From JANMDR01 sp031376425 (GTDB lineage: Bacteria; Pseudomonadota; Gammaproteobacteria; Burkholderiales; Usitatibacteraceae), in assembly GCA_031376425.1 (NCBI GenBank), contig JANMDR010000321.1, positions 1 through 30,329 on the forward strand: 30,329 nucleotides of DNA. Reading direction: 5' to 3'. The position numbers were made by a program, and so were the translations under genes. Positions 1 to 7,800 of the stretch are shown one piece after another. The notes under the pieces are model-generated. The model saw only the letters and a list, made by a program, of their open reading frames with translations. It was not told the origin of the DNA and did no database searches. Position 1 is the first letter of the stretch; each line of letters begins with the position of its first letter.

Positions 1-567
1 GCCGCCGGTGACGAGCCCGATAAACGTGCCGCTGATACCGACAGTAATTGGGGTGACAAAGCTGCGTTGGCTGAGTGCAATCCAAAGCTGCACCATGCCG
101 AGCGAAAGTGAAAGCAACCACATCATGGATAAATAATGTCCTAACAAAACCCAAGGAAAATGGCCGATGGGTGCGTTGGTGGGAAAGAATTCATCCAGCA
201 GTATTGCAACTAGTCTTAACTCGACCGCAAAAATTCCGGTACTGAAGCCAAGTAGGGCCATTAACACCACAGCTTTGGTGACAAAAAACTTCCATCGCGC
301 AATCGGTAGAGCCAAAAGGTGATCCCACATGCGATTGGCATGTTCGACTTGAGCGAGAAGGGCGCTCAGCATTGCAACGGTAAGGGGTAGTAGAAACATT
401 CCCCAGAAAGAAACTGCGCCTTTAATAACTTCAGTCCAAAGCGCCGGTTTTTGTTTAATGCACAGCAGAAAAACAATAGCGGCAAGAACGGAAGGAACCG
501 TAGTGCAAACGGCCAGCAAAAGAGTTCCTTTCAGCTTTTGAATCTCCGTGTAAACGGTATTTAACAT
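1..567 (-). CDS. ABC-2 type permease, partial (C-terminus beyond window)
   Basis: The minus strand reads open from an ATG at 567 to the window edge: 189 codons with no stop, so the C-terminus is missing. The product is strongly hydrophobic, with membrane segments at about residues 15-35, 50-70, 95-120 and 140-160. A short N-terminal stretch (EIQKLKGTLLL) and the motif EHANRMWDHLLALPIARWK, followed by another helix, are typical of ABC2_membrane_4 permeases that work with BcrA/LanF-like ATPases. Its start overlaps the end of the ATPase gene (ATGTTAA), so the two are translationally coupled and should form one inner-membrane exporter. Such pairs often give immunity to bacitracin or lantibiotics, but the substrate here cannot be read from the sequence. 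The family call is fairly sure and the role is inferred. Confidence 0.8.
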   Translation of the reverse strand, partial: MLNTVYTEIQKLKGTLLLAVCTTVPSVLAAIVFLLCIKQKPALWTEVIKGAVSFWGMFLLPLTVAMLSALLAQVEHANRMWDHLLALPIARWKFFVTKAVVLMALLGFSTGIFAVELRLVAILLDEFFPTNAPIGHFPWVLLGHYLSMMWLLSLSLGMVQLWIALSQRSFVTPITVGISGTFIGLVTGG

Positions 568-1481
568 ACCGATGCCTCTGCTGCAGAACGAGCATGGAGA
601 TACAAATCTTCCAGAGTTGCGGGCTTCGTGCTCAGTTCCCACAGGCTTACCGTGGCACTTTGTACCGCTCTGCTTATTTGCGCCGCATCCTGATCGACAT
701 TATGGCTTATCACATTGATCAATCTGTGATCGCTTGCCCAAGTGGGCGTAAACCCAGCCGCGTGAAGACTTGCAAAGCTTTTAGTTAAATCACTGGATCG
801 GACGCTTAAGGTTGTGGGCAAGCGCTCAATGAGTTTTTTTAGCGCCCCCTGTAGAACCAGTTGACCTTCATGCATCACGCCAATGTGCGTCGCCATCTGC
901 TGAACCTCGGCGAGGTTGTGTGAACTCAGGAGTACGGTCAGGTTTTCTTGCTCTGGTAGTGAGCGAATAATAGTTCGCATTTGCGCTATACCTTCGGGGT
1001 CAAGCCCATTCATAGGCTCGTCTAAGATGAGGAGTTTTGGCTTTGCTAACATTGCCCGCGCTAGACCTAAACGTTGACGCATTCCCAGTGAGTAGTATGC
1101 GACAAGCTTATTCGCATCCACATGCAGATCAACCAGACCAAGAGCGCGAATGATGCAAGAAGAATTAAGTCCAAGAAGCTTTCGCGTAAGTTCTAGATTT
1201 TCTTTTCCGGTCAGATTTTCATAGACAGAACGAGCGTCAATGAGTGCGCCAACGCAGAGCGCTACCTGCATGCGCGCACGCACGGTGCAATAGTCGGCAA
1301 TATGTGCGGTACCCACGCTAGGTCTAAGTAATCCGAGAAGCATGCGTAGCGTAGTAGTTTTTCCGGAGCCGTTACGACCAAGAAAACCAAATACGCTCCG
1401 CTCCCCAATATGGAGATTCATGTTTTGAACCGCCCAACTTGAGCCAAATTTTTTGCCTAAGCTACTGGTTTGAACAATCAT
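561..1481 (-). CDS. ABC transporter ATP-binding protein, BcrA/LanF-like
   Basis: This is a 306-residue ATPase that should power the ABC-2 permease encoded next to it. Walker A is GRNGSGKT (about 35-42), the signature is SLGMRQRLGLARA (131-143), Walker B is LLILDEP (150-156) and the switch histidine lies in SSHNL (H188). The Q-loop region reads VGALIDARSVYENLTGKENL, with an acidic residue in place of glutamine. This is the pattern of the bacitracin/lantibiotic-immunity subgroup (BcrA-like). A C-terminal extension of about 90 residues after the ATPase core is also normal there. The gene is transcribed away from module A, and a sigma-70-like promoter lies just upstream. No clear Shine-Dalgarno sequence precedes the ATG. 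A role in peptide or antibiotic resistance is inferred from the subfamily, not shown. Confidence 0.9.
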   Translation of the reverse strand: MIVQTSSLGKKFGSSWAVQNMNLHIGERSVFGFLGRNGSGKTTTLRMLLGLLRPSVGTAHIADYCTVRARMQVALCVGALIDARSVYENLTGKENLELTRKLLGLNSSCIIRALGLVDLHVDANKLVAYYSLGMRQRLGLARAMLAKPKLLILDEPMNGLDPEGIAQMRTIIRSLPEQENLTVLLSSHNLAEVQQMATHIGVMHEGQLVLQGALKKLIERLPTTLSVRSSDLTKSFASLHAAGFTPTWASDHRLINVISHNVDQDAAQISRAVQSATVSLWELSTKPATLEDLYLHARSAAEASVC

Positions 1482-1511
1482 CGCGGTGCCATTAAAGAGT
1501 AAAGTGTCTCA

Positions 1512-1540
1512 AGTATAATTTAACTAATACTTAAACTCAA
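1512..1540 (-). promoter_or_regulatory. sigma-70-like promoter for the ABC-2 exporter pair
   Basis: On the minus strand TTGAGT (1535-1540) and TATACT (1512-1517) are separated by exactly 17 bases. They match the -35 and -10 consensus at 4/6 and 5/6 positions. Transcription would start near 1505, about 24 bases before the ATPase ATG at 1481. Seen directly as a sequence match; activity is inferred. Confidence 0.6.
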
Positions 1541-1569
1541 GAAAATTAATTTAATTAATAGTTAAATTA
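1516..1569. repeat. 11-bp inverted repeat around the ABC-2 promoter (possible operator)
   Basis: TAATTTAACTA (1516-1526) and its exact reverse complement TAGTTAAATTA (1559-1569) are 43 bp apart from start to start, about four helical turns. The left arm overlaps the -10 box of the minus-strand promoter and the right arm lies upstream of the -35 box. This could be a two-site operator for a repressor not encoded in the window. The stretch is very AT-rich, so chance matches are easier here than elsewhere. Confidence 0.4.
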
Positions 1570-1746
1570 ATCTAGGCTTTGCGTCAACTCTACTCATGGG
1601 CAAGCGGACGCGTGCGAGTCGCTTTGTTTAGCGTCGAAGCCATTTCTTTAGATGGACAGTCTATTTACTCAAGAGCCCCCCATTAGTTCCAGCAGCGCCA
1701 TAATCAATGCGTTCAAATTCGATCTTTGATATATGGCTCAAGGACT

Positions 1747-1780
1747 GTGCTAATTCGCACGGTGGCGTTCGCTCGTGCAC
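1747..1780 (+). promoter_or_regulatory. tandem palindromes, candidate enhancer (UAS) for module A
   Basis: GTGC-TAATTC-GCAC (1747-1760) is followed 20 bp later, on the same face of the helix, by GTTC-GCTCGT-GCAC (1767-1780). The pair lies about 100-134 bp upstream of the expected start of the sigma-54 promoter at 1855. That is where dimers of an NtrC-type activator usually bind. The expected ligand is the response regulator encoded at 6365-7798. No strong IHF consensus was found between site and promoter, but 1803-1848 is AT-rich. The rest of 1570-1854 holds no convincing gene. Confidence 0.5.
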
Positions 1781-1854
1781 GTTTTCAATTTTCTGGGATA
1801 CGGTTAAATTATCTAAGTATCTGAATTTATTAAGAAAATTTTTATAGTTGCTGT

Positions 1855-1870
1855 TGGCATGGCACTTGCT
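1855..1870 (+). promoter_or_regulatory. sigma-54 (-24/-12) promoter of module A
   Basis: TGGCATG-GCAC-TTGCT matches the RpoN consensus TGGCACG-N4-TTGCW, with the invariant GG (1856-1857) and GC (1868-1869) exactly 10 bases apart. The start site would be near 1881, giving a leader of about 48 bases before the adaptor ATG at 1929. A sigma-54 activator is encoded in the same operon, and a second sigma-54 element precedes the paralogous module B. Confidence 0.8.
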
Positions 1871-1928
1871 CATACAGATGCAAACACAGTTTTACTAATT
1901 GCTAAACAGGAAAAACGGCAAATAAATA

Positions 1929-3176
1929 ATGGACAAAGCAATTAGCCAAGCCACAATAAAATTACGTAAGCGCAAAACTATCATCGGTCTTTGCTCGGTT
2001 ATCGTATTGCTCGCTGGTGCTAGTTGGGCAATAAACCGAGGCATCAGCGCCAGTGTTGCCTTGGGCGAATTGCGGGTGTCCGAAGCGCGTATCGGTGCTA
2101 TTGATAACACTATCAACGCTGCTGGTATTGTTGTACCGGTACGCGAAGAACAACTTTCTAGCCCGAATCAATCACGGGTAACCAAGGTGGTTGCTAAGGC
2201 CGGCCAAATGGTGGCGGTAGGTGAGTTGTTGATGGTGCTTGATGACAACACCATCAAGCTTGCCATTGATAATTTGCGCGAACAAATTTCGCAGCAAGAT
2301 TTGCGAGTGCAAGTGCTCAATAGCGAGATGCATGCCAGCCTGAAAAAAATTGCCAGCGAAACGGAGTTGCTCGATTTAGACTTGCAAAACAATAAAGTAA
2401 AGCTCGCGCGTTCACAAAAGCTCGGTGCCATTGGCATCACCTCCGCCGCTGATATGCAGGCAGCGGAGCTCGCAGTTAAGCGCAATGAAGTGCAATTGCG
2501 ACAGCACCGCGAGGCGTTGATAGACACGCGCACTACTACGCAGGGTAATGTGGAAGCGGCGCGCTTGCAGAAGTCCATTTTTCAAAAGCAACTAGAATCG
2601 CAACAGCGTTTGCTTGATCAAACACAGGTAAAAGCACCGTTTGCAGGGCTTTTAACGTGGATTTTAGCTGACGAAGGCGCAAGTGTAAGCACCGGGCAGC
2701 TTATCGCTAAAGTATCGACTTTAAACGACTTCAAAGTAGAGGCTACGGTGTCCGATTTTTATGCCCGTTATTTGAGCGTAGGACAAAAAGCGCAGATTGA
2801 ATATAGTGGGCAAAAGCTCAGCGCGCAGGTGCAGACAATTTTTCCTGAAATTCAAAATGGCACGGTGAAACTTTTGCTCAGCCTTGTGCAGCCAAATCAT
2901 CCTGCACTCCGGCACAAATTAAGAGTTGAAGCCAATATTGTGACGGAACAAAAAGAGCGTGTCTTAGTGTTTGAAACCGGTGTGGCCATAAACGGCAAAG
3001 GCCGCCAAGATGTATTTGTGCTCGAAGGTGGGGATGCCGTTAAACGGAGTGTAGAAATTGGCTTAAGCGATAGTCGCATGGTGGAAGTGTTAAGCGGACT
3101 AAAGGCGGGTGACAAGATCGTGATATCAGATGTAAGTCGTTTTATTCATCTTGCGCGATTTCGCGTAATGCAGTAA
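1929..3176 (+). CDS. HlyD/MacA-like periplasmic adaptor (module A)
   Basis: This 415-residue membrane-fusion protein should link an inner-membrane ABC exporter to a TolC-type outer-membrane channel; no such channel gene is in the window. One N-terminal membrane anchor lies at about 17-37. A split lipoyl (barrel-sandwich) domain lies around 55-90 and 235-265, with a long coiled-coil hairpin between (about 95-230, rich in Q, L, K and E). Beta-barrel and membrane-proximal domains follow, ending in the usual LSGLKAGDKIVISD-type motif. Its start resembles that of the module B adaptor (MDKAI versus MDSAI) and the lengths are 415 and 416. It is the first gene of the operon, directly behind a sigma-54 promoter, and lies 55 bp before the ATPase gene. 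Confidence 0.9.
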   Translation: MDKAISQATIKLRKRKTIIGLCSVIVLLAGASWAINRGISASVALGELRVSEARIGAIDNTINAAGIVVPVREEQLSSPNQSRVTKVVAKAGQMVAVGELLMVLDDNTIKLAIDNLREQISQQDLRVQVLNSEMHASLKKIASETELLDLDLQNNKVKLARSQKLGAIGITSAADMQAAELAVKRNEVQLRQHREALIDTRTTTQGNVEAARLQKSIFQKQLESQQRLLDQTQVKAPFAGLLTWILADEGASVSTGQLIAKVSTLNDFKVEATVSDFYARYLSVGQKAQIEYSGQKLSAQVQTIFPEIQNGTVKLLLSLVQPNHPALRHKLRVEANIVTEQKERVLVFETGVAINGKGRQDVFVLEGGDAVKRSVEIGLSDSRMVEVLSGLKAGDKIVISDVSRFIHLARFRVMQ

Positions 3177-3231
3177 GACCCTAACCAATTGAAGTTATAG
3201 TTTCCAACTTGAAAAAGAAAGAGCGCGCAAT

Positions 3232-3894
3232 ATGATTAAATTAGAAAATGTATCAAAGACATATCAAACCGACAAGATAGAAACCTTAGCGCTCAAGAAT
3301 ATTAATTTAAACGTGAAGCGCGCGGAATTTGTATCTATCATGGGGCCTAGCGGCTGTGGCAAAAGCACCTTGCTTAACGTAATTGGCTTACTGGATCGCC
3401 CCGGAATGGGCGTTATTGAAATTGATGGAAAAGCCCTAAATACCGGCCGCGACAAGGACTTGGCGGCCATGCGTAATCGCACATTTGGATTTATTTTTCA
3501 GAGCTTCCATTTAATCAACGATTTGCGCGTGCTTGATAATGTAGAACTACCGTTGCTATACCGTAGCTGCAGCGCCAAAGAGCGACGGCAACTGGCGCAA
3601 GATGCCTTAGCGCGGGTGGGCTTGTCGGCGCGTATGGATCACTATCCCAATCAGCTATCTGGTGGGCAGCAACAGCGCGTCGCCATTGCCCGCGCAGTAG
3701 TAGGGCGACCGTTGATTTTGCTGGCTGACGAGCCTACAGGAAATTTGGATAGCCAGATGGGTGCCGAGGTAATGGATATTTTGCTTAAACTAAACCAAGA
3801 AGGCACTACAGTGGTGATGGTGACACACGATGAACGCCAAGCGAAATTGGGCGGCAGAATCATCCGCGTATTTGACGGCCAGTTAGTTCATTAA
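3232..3894 (+). CDS. MacB/LolD-type ABC ATPase (module A)
   Basis: This 220-residue stand-alone ATPase is the length typical of the LolD/MacB/FtsE group. Walker A is GPSGCGKST (38-46), the Q-loop is FIFQSF (Q90), the signature is LSGGQQQRV (142-150), Walker B is LILLADEP (161-168) and the switch histidine is in VTHD (H199). All catalytic elements are intact. It should energise the two FtsX-type permeases encoded just downstream (gap 11 bp, then a 4-bp overlap) and work with the upstream adaptor as a tripartite exporter. The module B ATPase has the same motifs and almost the same length, which supports common descent of the two modules. Confidence 0.92.
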   Translation: MIKLENVSKTYQTDKIETLALKNINLNVKRAEFVSIMGPSGCGKSTLLNVIGLLDRPGMGVIEIDGKALNTGRDKDLAAMRNRTFGFIFQSFHLINDLRVLDNVELPLLYRSCSAKERRQLAQDALARVGLSARMDHYPNQLSGGQQQRVAIARAVVGRPLILLADEPTGNLDSQMGAEVMDILLKLNQEGTTVVMVTHDERQAKLGGRIIRVFDGQLVH

Positions 3895-3905
3895 ATGAGG
3901 CTGTT

Positions 3906-5144
3906 ATGCTAAAAAATTACTTTCTTATTGCCTGCTCGGTATATGTGCGCCGCAAGCTATTTACCGCCATCAATCTGATGTGTATTGTGCTTACCCTAAC
4001 CGTGTTGCTGGTGCTAACGGCCGCGCTGCAAACCTTGTTTTATCCCACCGGTGTGGAAGGTAAAAGTGTGCGGTTTTTGCAGGTGGAGCGCATTACGCAA
4101 ACCAACAAAGAAAGCTCGCAAAGCAATGGCTTAGGCTACAAAGTAATTGAGCAATATTTGCGCAAAATGAAGACGGTAGAGGCGGTGGCGGCGTTGTCGG
4201 GAATTAACGAGGTATCGGTGTTTCAAGAAGAACGTTTGGTAGAGGTGCAAATGCGCCATACCGATGCCGCATACTGGCAGATACTTGATTTTAAAGTGTT
4301 GGCGGGCAGGGTATATAACGCGGACGACTTTGAAAAGGGCAGATTTGTCGCAGTAATAAGTGCCGCCACTGCAAAAAAACTATTTAATGTTGAACCAAGC
4401 GTTGGCAAGAAAATAAACGTAATGGGGCAGGTGTTCGAAGTCATTGGGGTGGTGGCCGATGAGTTTCATATCAACGCATTCGGGGGGCTTTGGGCACCGA
4501 TTACTACATTTCCAAACTCATCGTATCGCAATGAATTTACCGGTTACTTTAGCGCCTTGTTGCTGGCTAAAAACGTTGGCGATATTGCGTTGATAAAAGA
4601 TGAAATAGCGCAAATTTCCAAGCAGATAAATGCCGATGAGCCAGGTCAGTGGCAGAGCACGCATATTTGGGCAGATGGCAAGCTCGATTTTGTCGCCAGA
4701 ACCTTAATGAATAATCAAACCGTAACAGATTCTGGTGCTGGAAAACTGGTGGCGATTATAGTAGCTTTTATGCTGCTTTTTATGGTGGTACCAGCGCTAA
4801 ATTTAATTAATTTAAATTCTGGTCGCATTCAGGAGCGTGCCTCTGAAATTGGTGTGCGCAAGGCTTTTGGTGCATCGAATGCGCAACTGGTGGCGCAGTT
4901 TGTGATGGAAAATATTCTCCTATGTTTAGTAGGTGGTAGCGTTGGCTTACTGCTTGCAAAAGGTGTGCTGGTATGGCTTGGTAGCGTGGGTATTGTGCCG
5001 CATTTGCAGGAAGATTTAAATGGGCAGGTGCTGGCCTACGGCTTGGTCATCACAGTGGTATTTGGATTAATTTCAGGCGTCATTCCGGCTTGGCGTATGG
5101 CGCAACTTGATCCAGTATTAGCGTTAAAAGGCGGTGCAACATGA
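3906..5144 (+). CDS. FtsX/MacB-like ABC permease, first half (module A)
   Basis: A 412-residue permease of the FtsX/MacB_PCD type. An N-terminal helix (about 20-43) is followed by a periplasmic domain of about 230 residues. Three C-terminal helices (about 278-300, 330-355 and 375-400) follow, with the conserved cytoplasmic motif ASEIGVRKAFGAS between the first two and a PAWRMAQLDPVLALKG tail. Its stop overlaps the ATG of the next permease (ATGA), so the two are translationally coupled and probably form a heterodimer. In module B the equivalent is one 823-residue chain. The large periplasmic domain is the part expected to meet the adaptor or the substrate. The substrate is unknown. Confidence 0.88.
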   Translation: MLKNYFLIACSVYVRRKLFTAINLMCIVLTLTVLLVLTAALQTLFYPTGVEGKSVRFLQVERITQTNKESSQSNGLGYKVIEQYLRKMKTVEAVAALSGINEVSVFQEERLVEVQMRHTDAAYWQILDFKVLAGRVYNADDFEKGRFVAVISAATAKKLFNVEPSVGKKINVMGQVFEVIGVVADEFHINAFGGLWAPITTFPNSSYRNEFTGYFSALLLAKNVGDIALIKDEIAQISKQINADEPGQWQSTHIWADGKLDFVARTLMNNQTVTDSGAGKLVAIIVAFMLLFMVVPALNLINLNSGRIQERASEIGVRKAFGASNAQLVAQFVMENILLCLVGGSVGLLLAKGVLVWLGSVGIVPHLQEDLNGQVLAYGLVITVVFGLISGVIPAWRMAQLDPVLALKGGAT

Positions 5145-6355
5145 TTAACTTACGCGCAGTGCATTTGCTCAAACCAATTTGGAGGCGCAAGTTTAAAAAT
5201 AGCCTGCTGAGCTTAGAAATTTTACTGGCTTTTTTCGTCGTGTTTGCGTTGGCTTTACTCGCCGCGCGCTATCACCAGCTCTATTATTTGCCAATTGGGT
5301 TTGAATACCAGCATATGTGGTCAGTTGAATTGCAAACCTCCGCAAGCTCAGGTTCGAAGATTGATGCTGTAGCTTATGATAATTTCAAACGCAATGTAGG
5401 AGCGATGCCGGAGGTTGAGGGCCTAGGTTTCGTACTTTATTCGCCTTACCGTTGGTCTACCTGGACGACAACTTATCATTTGCCGGATGGCGCTAAGCAC
5501 TTTAGCGCAAATCAATTTGAAATGGATGATGATGCTGCAAAAGCGCTAAATATGGGCTACTTGGAAGGGCGCGGATTTTCAGAGGCCGACGAAGGTGCGC
5601 CACATACGGCAATATTGGTCAATAAAATATTTGCTACAAAGATGTTTGGTAGGCAAAGCCCGATTGGCAAAATTGTGCAGGACAATAAACCGGGTTCGCC
5701 AGATGCGAGGAGCTATAAGGTGGTGGGATTGGTTGAGGAGTTTCGTAATCGTGGTGAATTCATGATGCCGGTGCCATATCTTATCAAGCGCTTCTCGCCG
5801 CTTAGCAATAAACATAGGCTTGGCGCGATGGTCGTAAAGGTAAAGCCCAATACATCGCGACTTTTTGAAGCTAAGCTCACGCAGCAGTTAAAATTGATTC
5901 GATCGGATTGGGGCTATCGAGTGGCACCACTTGTTGAGCTACGTAAGTCTATGTTTGCCACCGATACGATTCCGCTGATTATACTTTCAGTTATTGCCGC
6001 ATTTTTAATGGTGATGGTAGGCTTCGGATTGTTTGGTGTGCTGTGGCAAAACACCACGCAGCGCATTCCTGAAATTGGCTTGCGTCGGGCTGTGGGTGCT
6101 ACAACAGCCGATATTTATAAACAAATTATTTTGGAGCAATTATTGCTATGCTCCATGGCTATTGCAGTGGGTTTATTATTGCTGGTGCAGATTCCCATTA
6201 CCGGCGTATTTGGCGAATCAGTTAACTGGACCGTGTTTGGTATTGCAACGGTAGTATCTATTTTTATGATCTTCAGCCTGTCGGTAATTTGTTCGCTGTA
6301 TCCTGCATGGCGCGCTAGCCGTTTAAGCCCCACGGAGGCGTTACGCTATGAGTAG
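5141..6355 (+). CDS. FtsX/MacB-like ABC permease, second half (module A)
   Basis: A 404-residue permease with the same plan as its neighbour: one N-terminal helix (about 22-42), a periplasmic domain of about 230 residues, and three C-terminal helices (about 275-298, 325-348 and 360-385). The coupling-helix motif is IPEIGLRRAVGATTADIYKQ and the C-terminus is PAWRASRLSPTEALRYE, the standard ending of this family. It starts inside the stop codon of the first permease and is followed after 9 bases by the regulator gene. Two separate half-size permeases suggest an ATPase2-permeaseA-permeaseB complex. What it exports, or whether it only senses, cannot be told from sequence. Confidence 0.88.
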   Translation: MINLRAVHLLKPIWRRKFKNSLLSLEILLAFFVVFALALLAARYHQLYYLPIGFEYQHMWSVELQTSASSGSKIDAVAYDNFKRNVGAMPEVEGLGFVLYSPYRWSTWTTTYHLPDGAKHFSANQFEMDDDAAKALNMGYLEGRGFSEADEGAPHTAILVNKIFATKMFGRQSPIGKIVQDNKPGSPDARSYKVVGLVEEFRNRGEFMMPVPYLIKRFSPLSNKHRLGAMVVKVKPNTSRLFEAKLTQQLKLIRSDWGYRVAPLVELRKSMFATDTIPLIILSVIAAFLMVMVGFGLFGVLWQNTTQRIPEIGLRRAVGATTADIYKQIILEQLLLCSMAIAVGLLLLVQIPITGVFGESVNWTVFGIATVVSIFMIFSLSVICSLYPAWRASRLSPTEALRYE

Positions 6356-6364
6356 AAAGTGTTG

Positions 6365-7798
6365 ATGAATTCAGCTATGACGCCAACGCCTGCGCTTAAA
6401 AAAATCCTCATTATTGATGACGATGTATCTGTACAGGCATCGTTAGCGCTCGTGCTCAAGCAGTCCGGTTATGCTGCACTAGCTTGCGATGATCAGCAAC
6501 AAGCGCTTGATTTATTAGCGGTACAAGCGGTTGATTTAGTGCTGCTTGATATGAATTTTTCGCGGAGCACCACAGGGGAAGAGGGGTTGGCATTACTGAC
6601 GGAAATTAAAAAAGCCTACCCAAATTTGCCTGTGTTGTTGATGTCAGCTTGGGGCTCGATTGCATTGGCGGTGCGCGGGGTAAAGCTTGGTGCCGCAGAT
6701 TTTTTTACCAAGCCTTGGAACAATGCACAACTGGTACAGTTGGTGCAAACCACCTTGTATTTGGCCAGTAGCGAGGCAGAGGCCGGACGCAAAGCTGAAG
6801 GCTTAAGCCGGAAATATTTGGACGCGCAGTTTGAATTTTCCGCTATCGTTGGCGAGCACCCTGACTTGCTTAAGGTATTAGCAACCATTGGCCGTGTGGC
6901 TAACACCAAAGCGTCAGTGCTTATTCTGGGTGAGAGTGGCACCGGTAAAGAGCTTATTGCCGATGCTATTCATCGAAACAGCCCGCGTGCTGGGCTGCCA
7001 GCGGTGAAAGTAAATATGGGTGCAGTGTCTAGCGCACTATTTGAAAGCGAAATGTTTGGGCATGTGAAGGGTGCATTTACCGATGCCAAAAGCGACCGCA
7101 AAGGGCACTTTGTTACGGCTCACGGCAGCACCCTTTTTTTAGATGAAATTGGTGAGCTTAATCGTGCGGATCAAGTAAAGTTGTTACGCGTGCTACAAAG
7201 CCATACCGTGCAGGCCGTGGGGCGCAGTGAGGCTGTAGATGTAGACGTGCGCATTGTGTGCGCCACCAACAGTGAGCTTGCTGAGCAAGTTGCTGCTGGC
7301 GAATTTCGTGAAGACTTATTTTATCGCCTGAACCTTATCACTATCCGTTTACCTGCCTTGCGCGAGCGCCGTAGCGATATTCCGCTGCTCGCCACCCAGC
7401 TCATTAAATCGCTCGTTAGCAGCTATGGTATGGCTAGCGTGAACCTTGCGCCATCAGCTTATGCTTGGCTCGCTTCGCGCCCTTGGCCCGGCAATATTCG
7501 GCAACTTAAACAAAGCATTGAACGCACGCTATTGCTAGTGGGTAAACCCGAGCTTGGGCAAGAAGATTTTGTATTCGCCGAGCAGCATGATGAGTCGCAA
7601 GAGCGTGGGCATTTTGCCGTGGATGGTATGACCCTTGATGCAGTTGAAAAACACATGATTGTCAAAGCGCTGGAAACGCATCAAGGCAATATTACGCATG
7701 TAGCAAAGGCGCTTGGTTTAAGCCGTTTTGCACTCTATCGACGCTTGGAAAAACACCATATTGCTATCGGTGACGACAAAACAGTGGCGGACAATTAG
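6365..7798 (+). CDS. NtrC-type sigma-54 response regulator (module A)
   Basis: This 477-residue protein has three domains. The receiver (about 13-135) has acidic pocket DDD (18-20), phospho-acceptor D62 and K116. The AAA+ domain has Walker A GESGTGKE (189-196), a sigma-54 contact loop GAFTDA (236-241) and Walker B TLFLDE (256-261). A C-terminal Fis-type helix-turn-helix ends in LGLSRFALYRRLEKHHI. After the phospho-acceptor the receiver has an insertion-bearing loop (DMNFSRSTTGEEGL) that is shared with the module B regulator. I chose the ATG at 6365 over GTG 6359. It should bind the enhancer near 1747-1780 and activate its own operon, a positive loop. The GAFTDA loop differs from the common GAFTGA. 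Confidence 0.92.
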   Translation: MNSAMTPTPALKKILIIDDDVSVQASLALVLKQSGYAALACDDQQQALDLLAVQAVDLVLLDMNFSRSTTGEEGLALLTEIKKAYPNLPVLLMSAWGSIALAVRGVKLGAADFFTKPWNNAQLVQLVQTTLYLASSEAEAGRKAEGLSRKYLDAQFEFSAIVGEHPDLLKVLATIGRVANTKASVLILGESGTGKELIADAIHRNSPRAGLPAVKVNMGAVSSALFESEMFGHVKGAFTDAKSDRKGHFVTAHGSTLFLDEIGELNRADQVKLLRVLQSHTVQAVGRSEAVDVDVRIVCATNSELAEQVAAGEFREDLFYRLNLITIRLPALRERRSDIPLLATQLIKSLVSSYGMASVNLAPSAYAWLASRPWPGNIRQLKQSIERTLLLVGKPELGQEDFVFAEQHDESQERGHFAVDGMTLDAVEKHMIVKALETHQGNITHVAKALGLSRFALYRRLEKHHIAIGDDKTVADN

Positions 7799-7800
7799 CA

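Noticed and set aside
594..788. Plus-strand frame of 64 codons opposite the ABC ATPase C-terminus
   Set aside because: A shadow of a clearly coding region, with no ribosome site and no family features.
1661..1873. Minus-strand frame of 70 codons with a leader-like start and a Gly-rich end, looking like a small precursor peptide
   Set aside because: Its start codon lies directly against the sigma-54 promoter and it runs across the candidate enhancer. It has no ribosome site, and no peptide-modifying enzyme is present. It is more likely to be non-coding, though not excluded.
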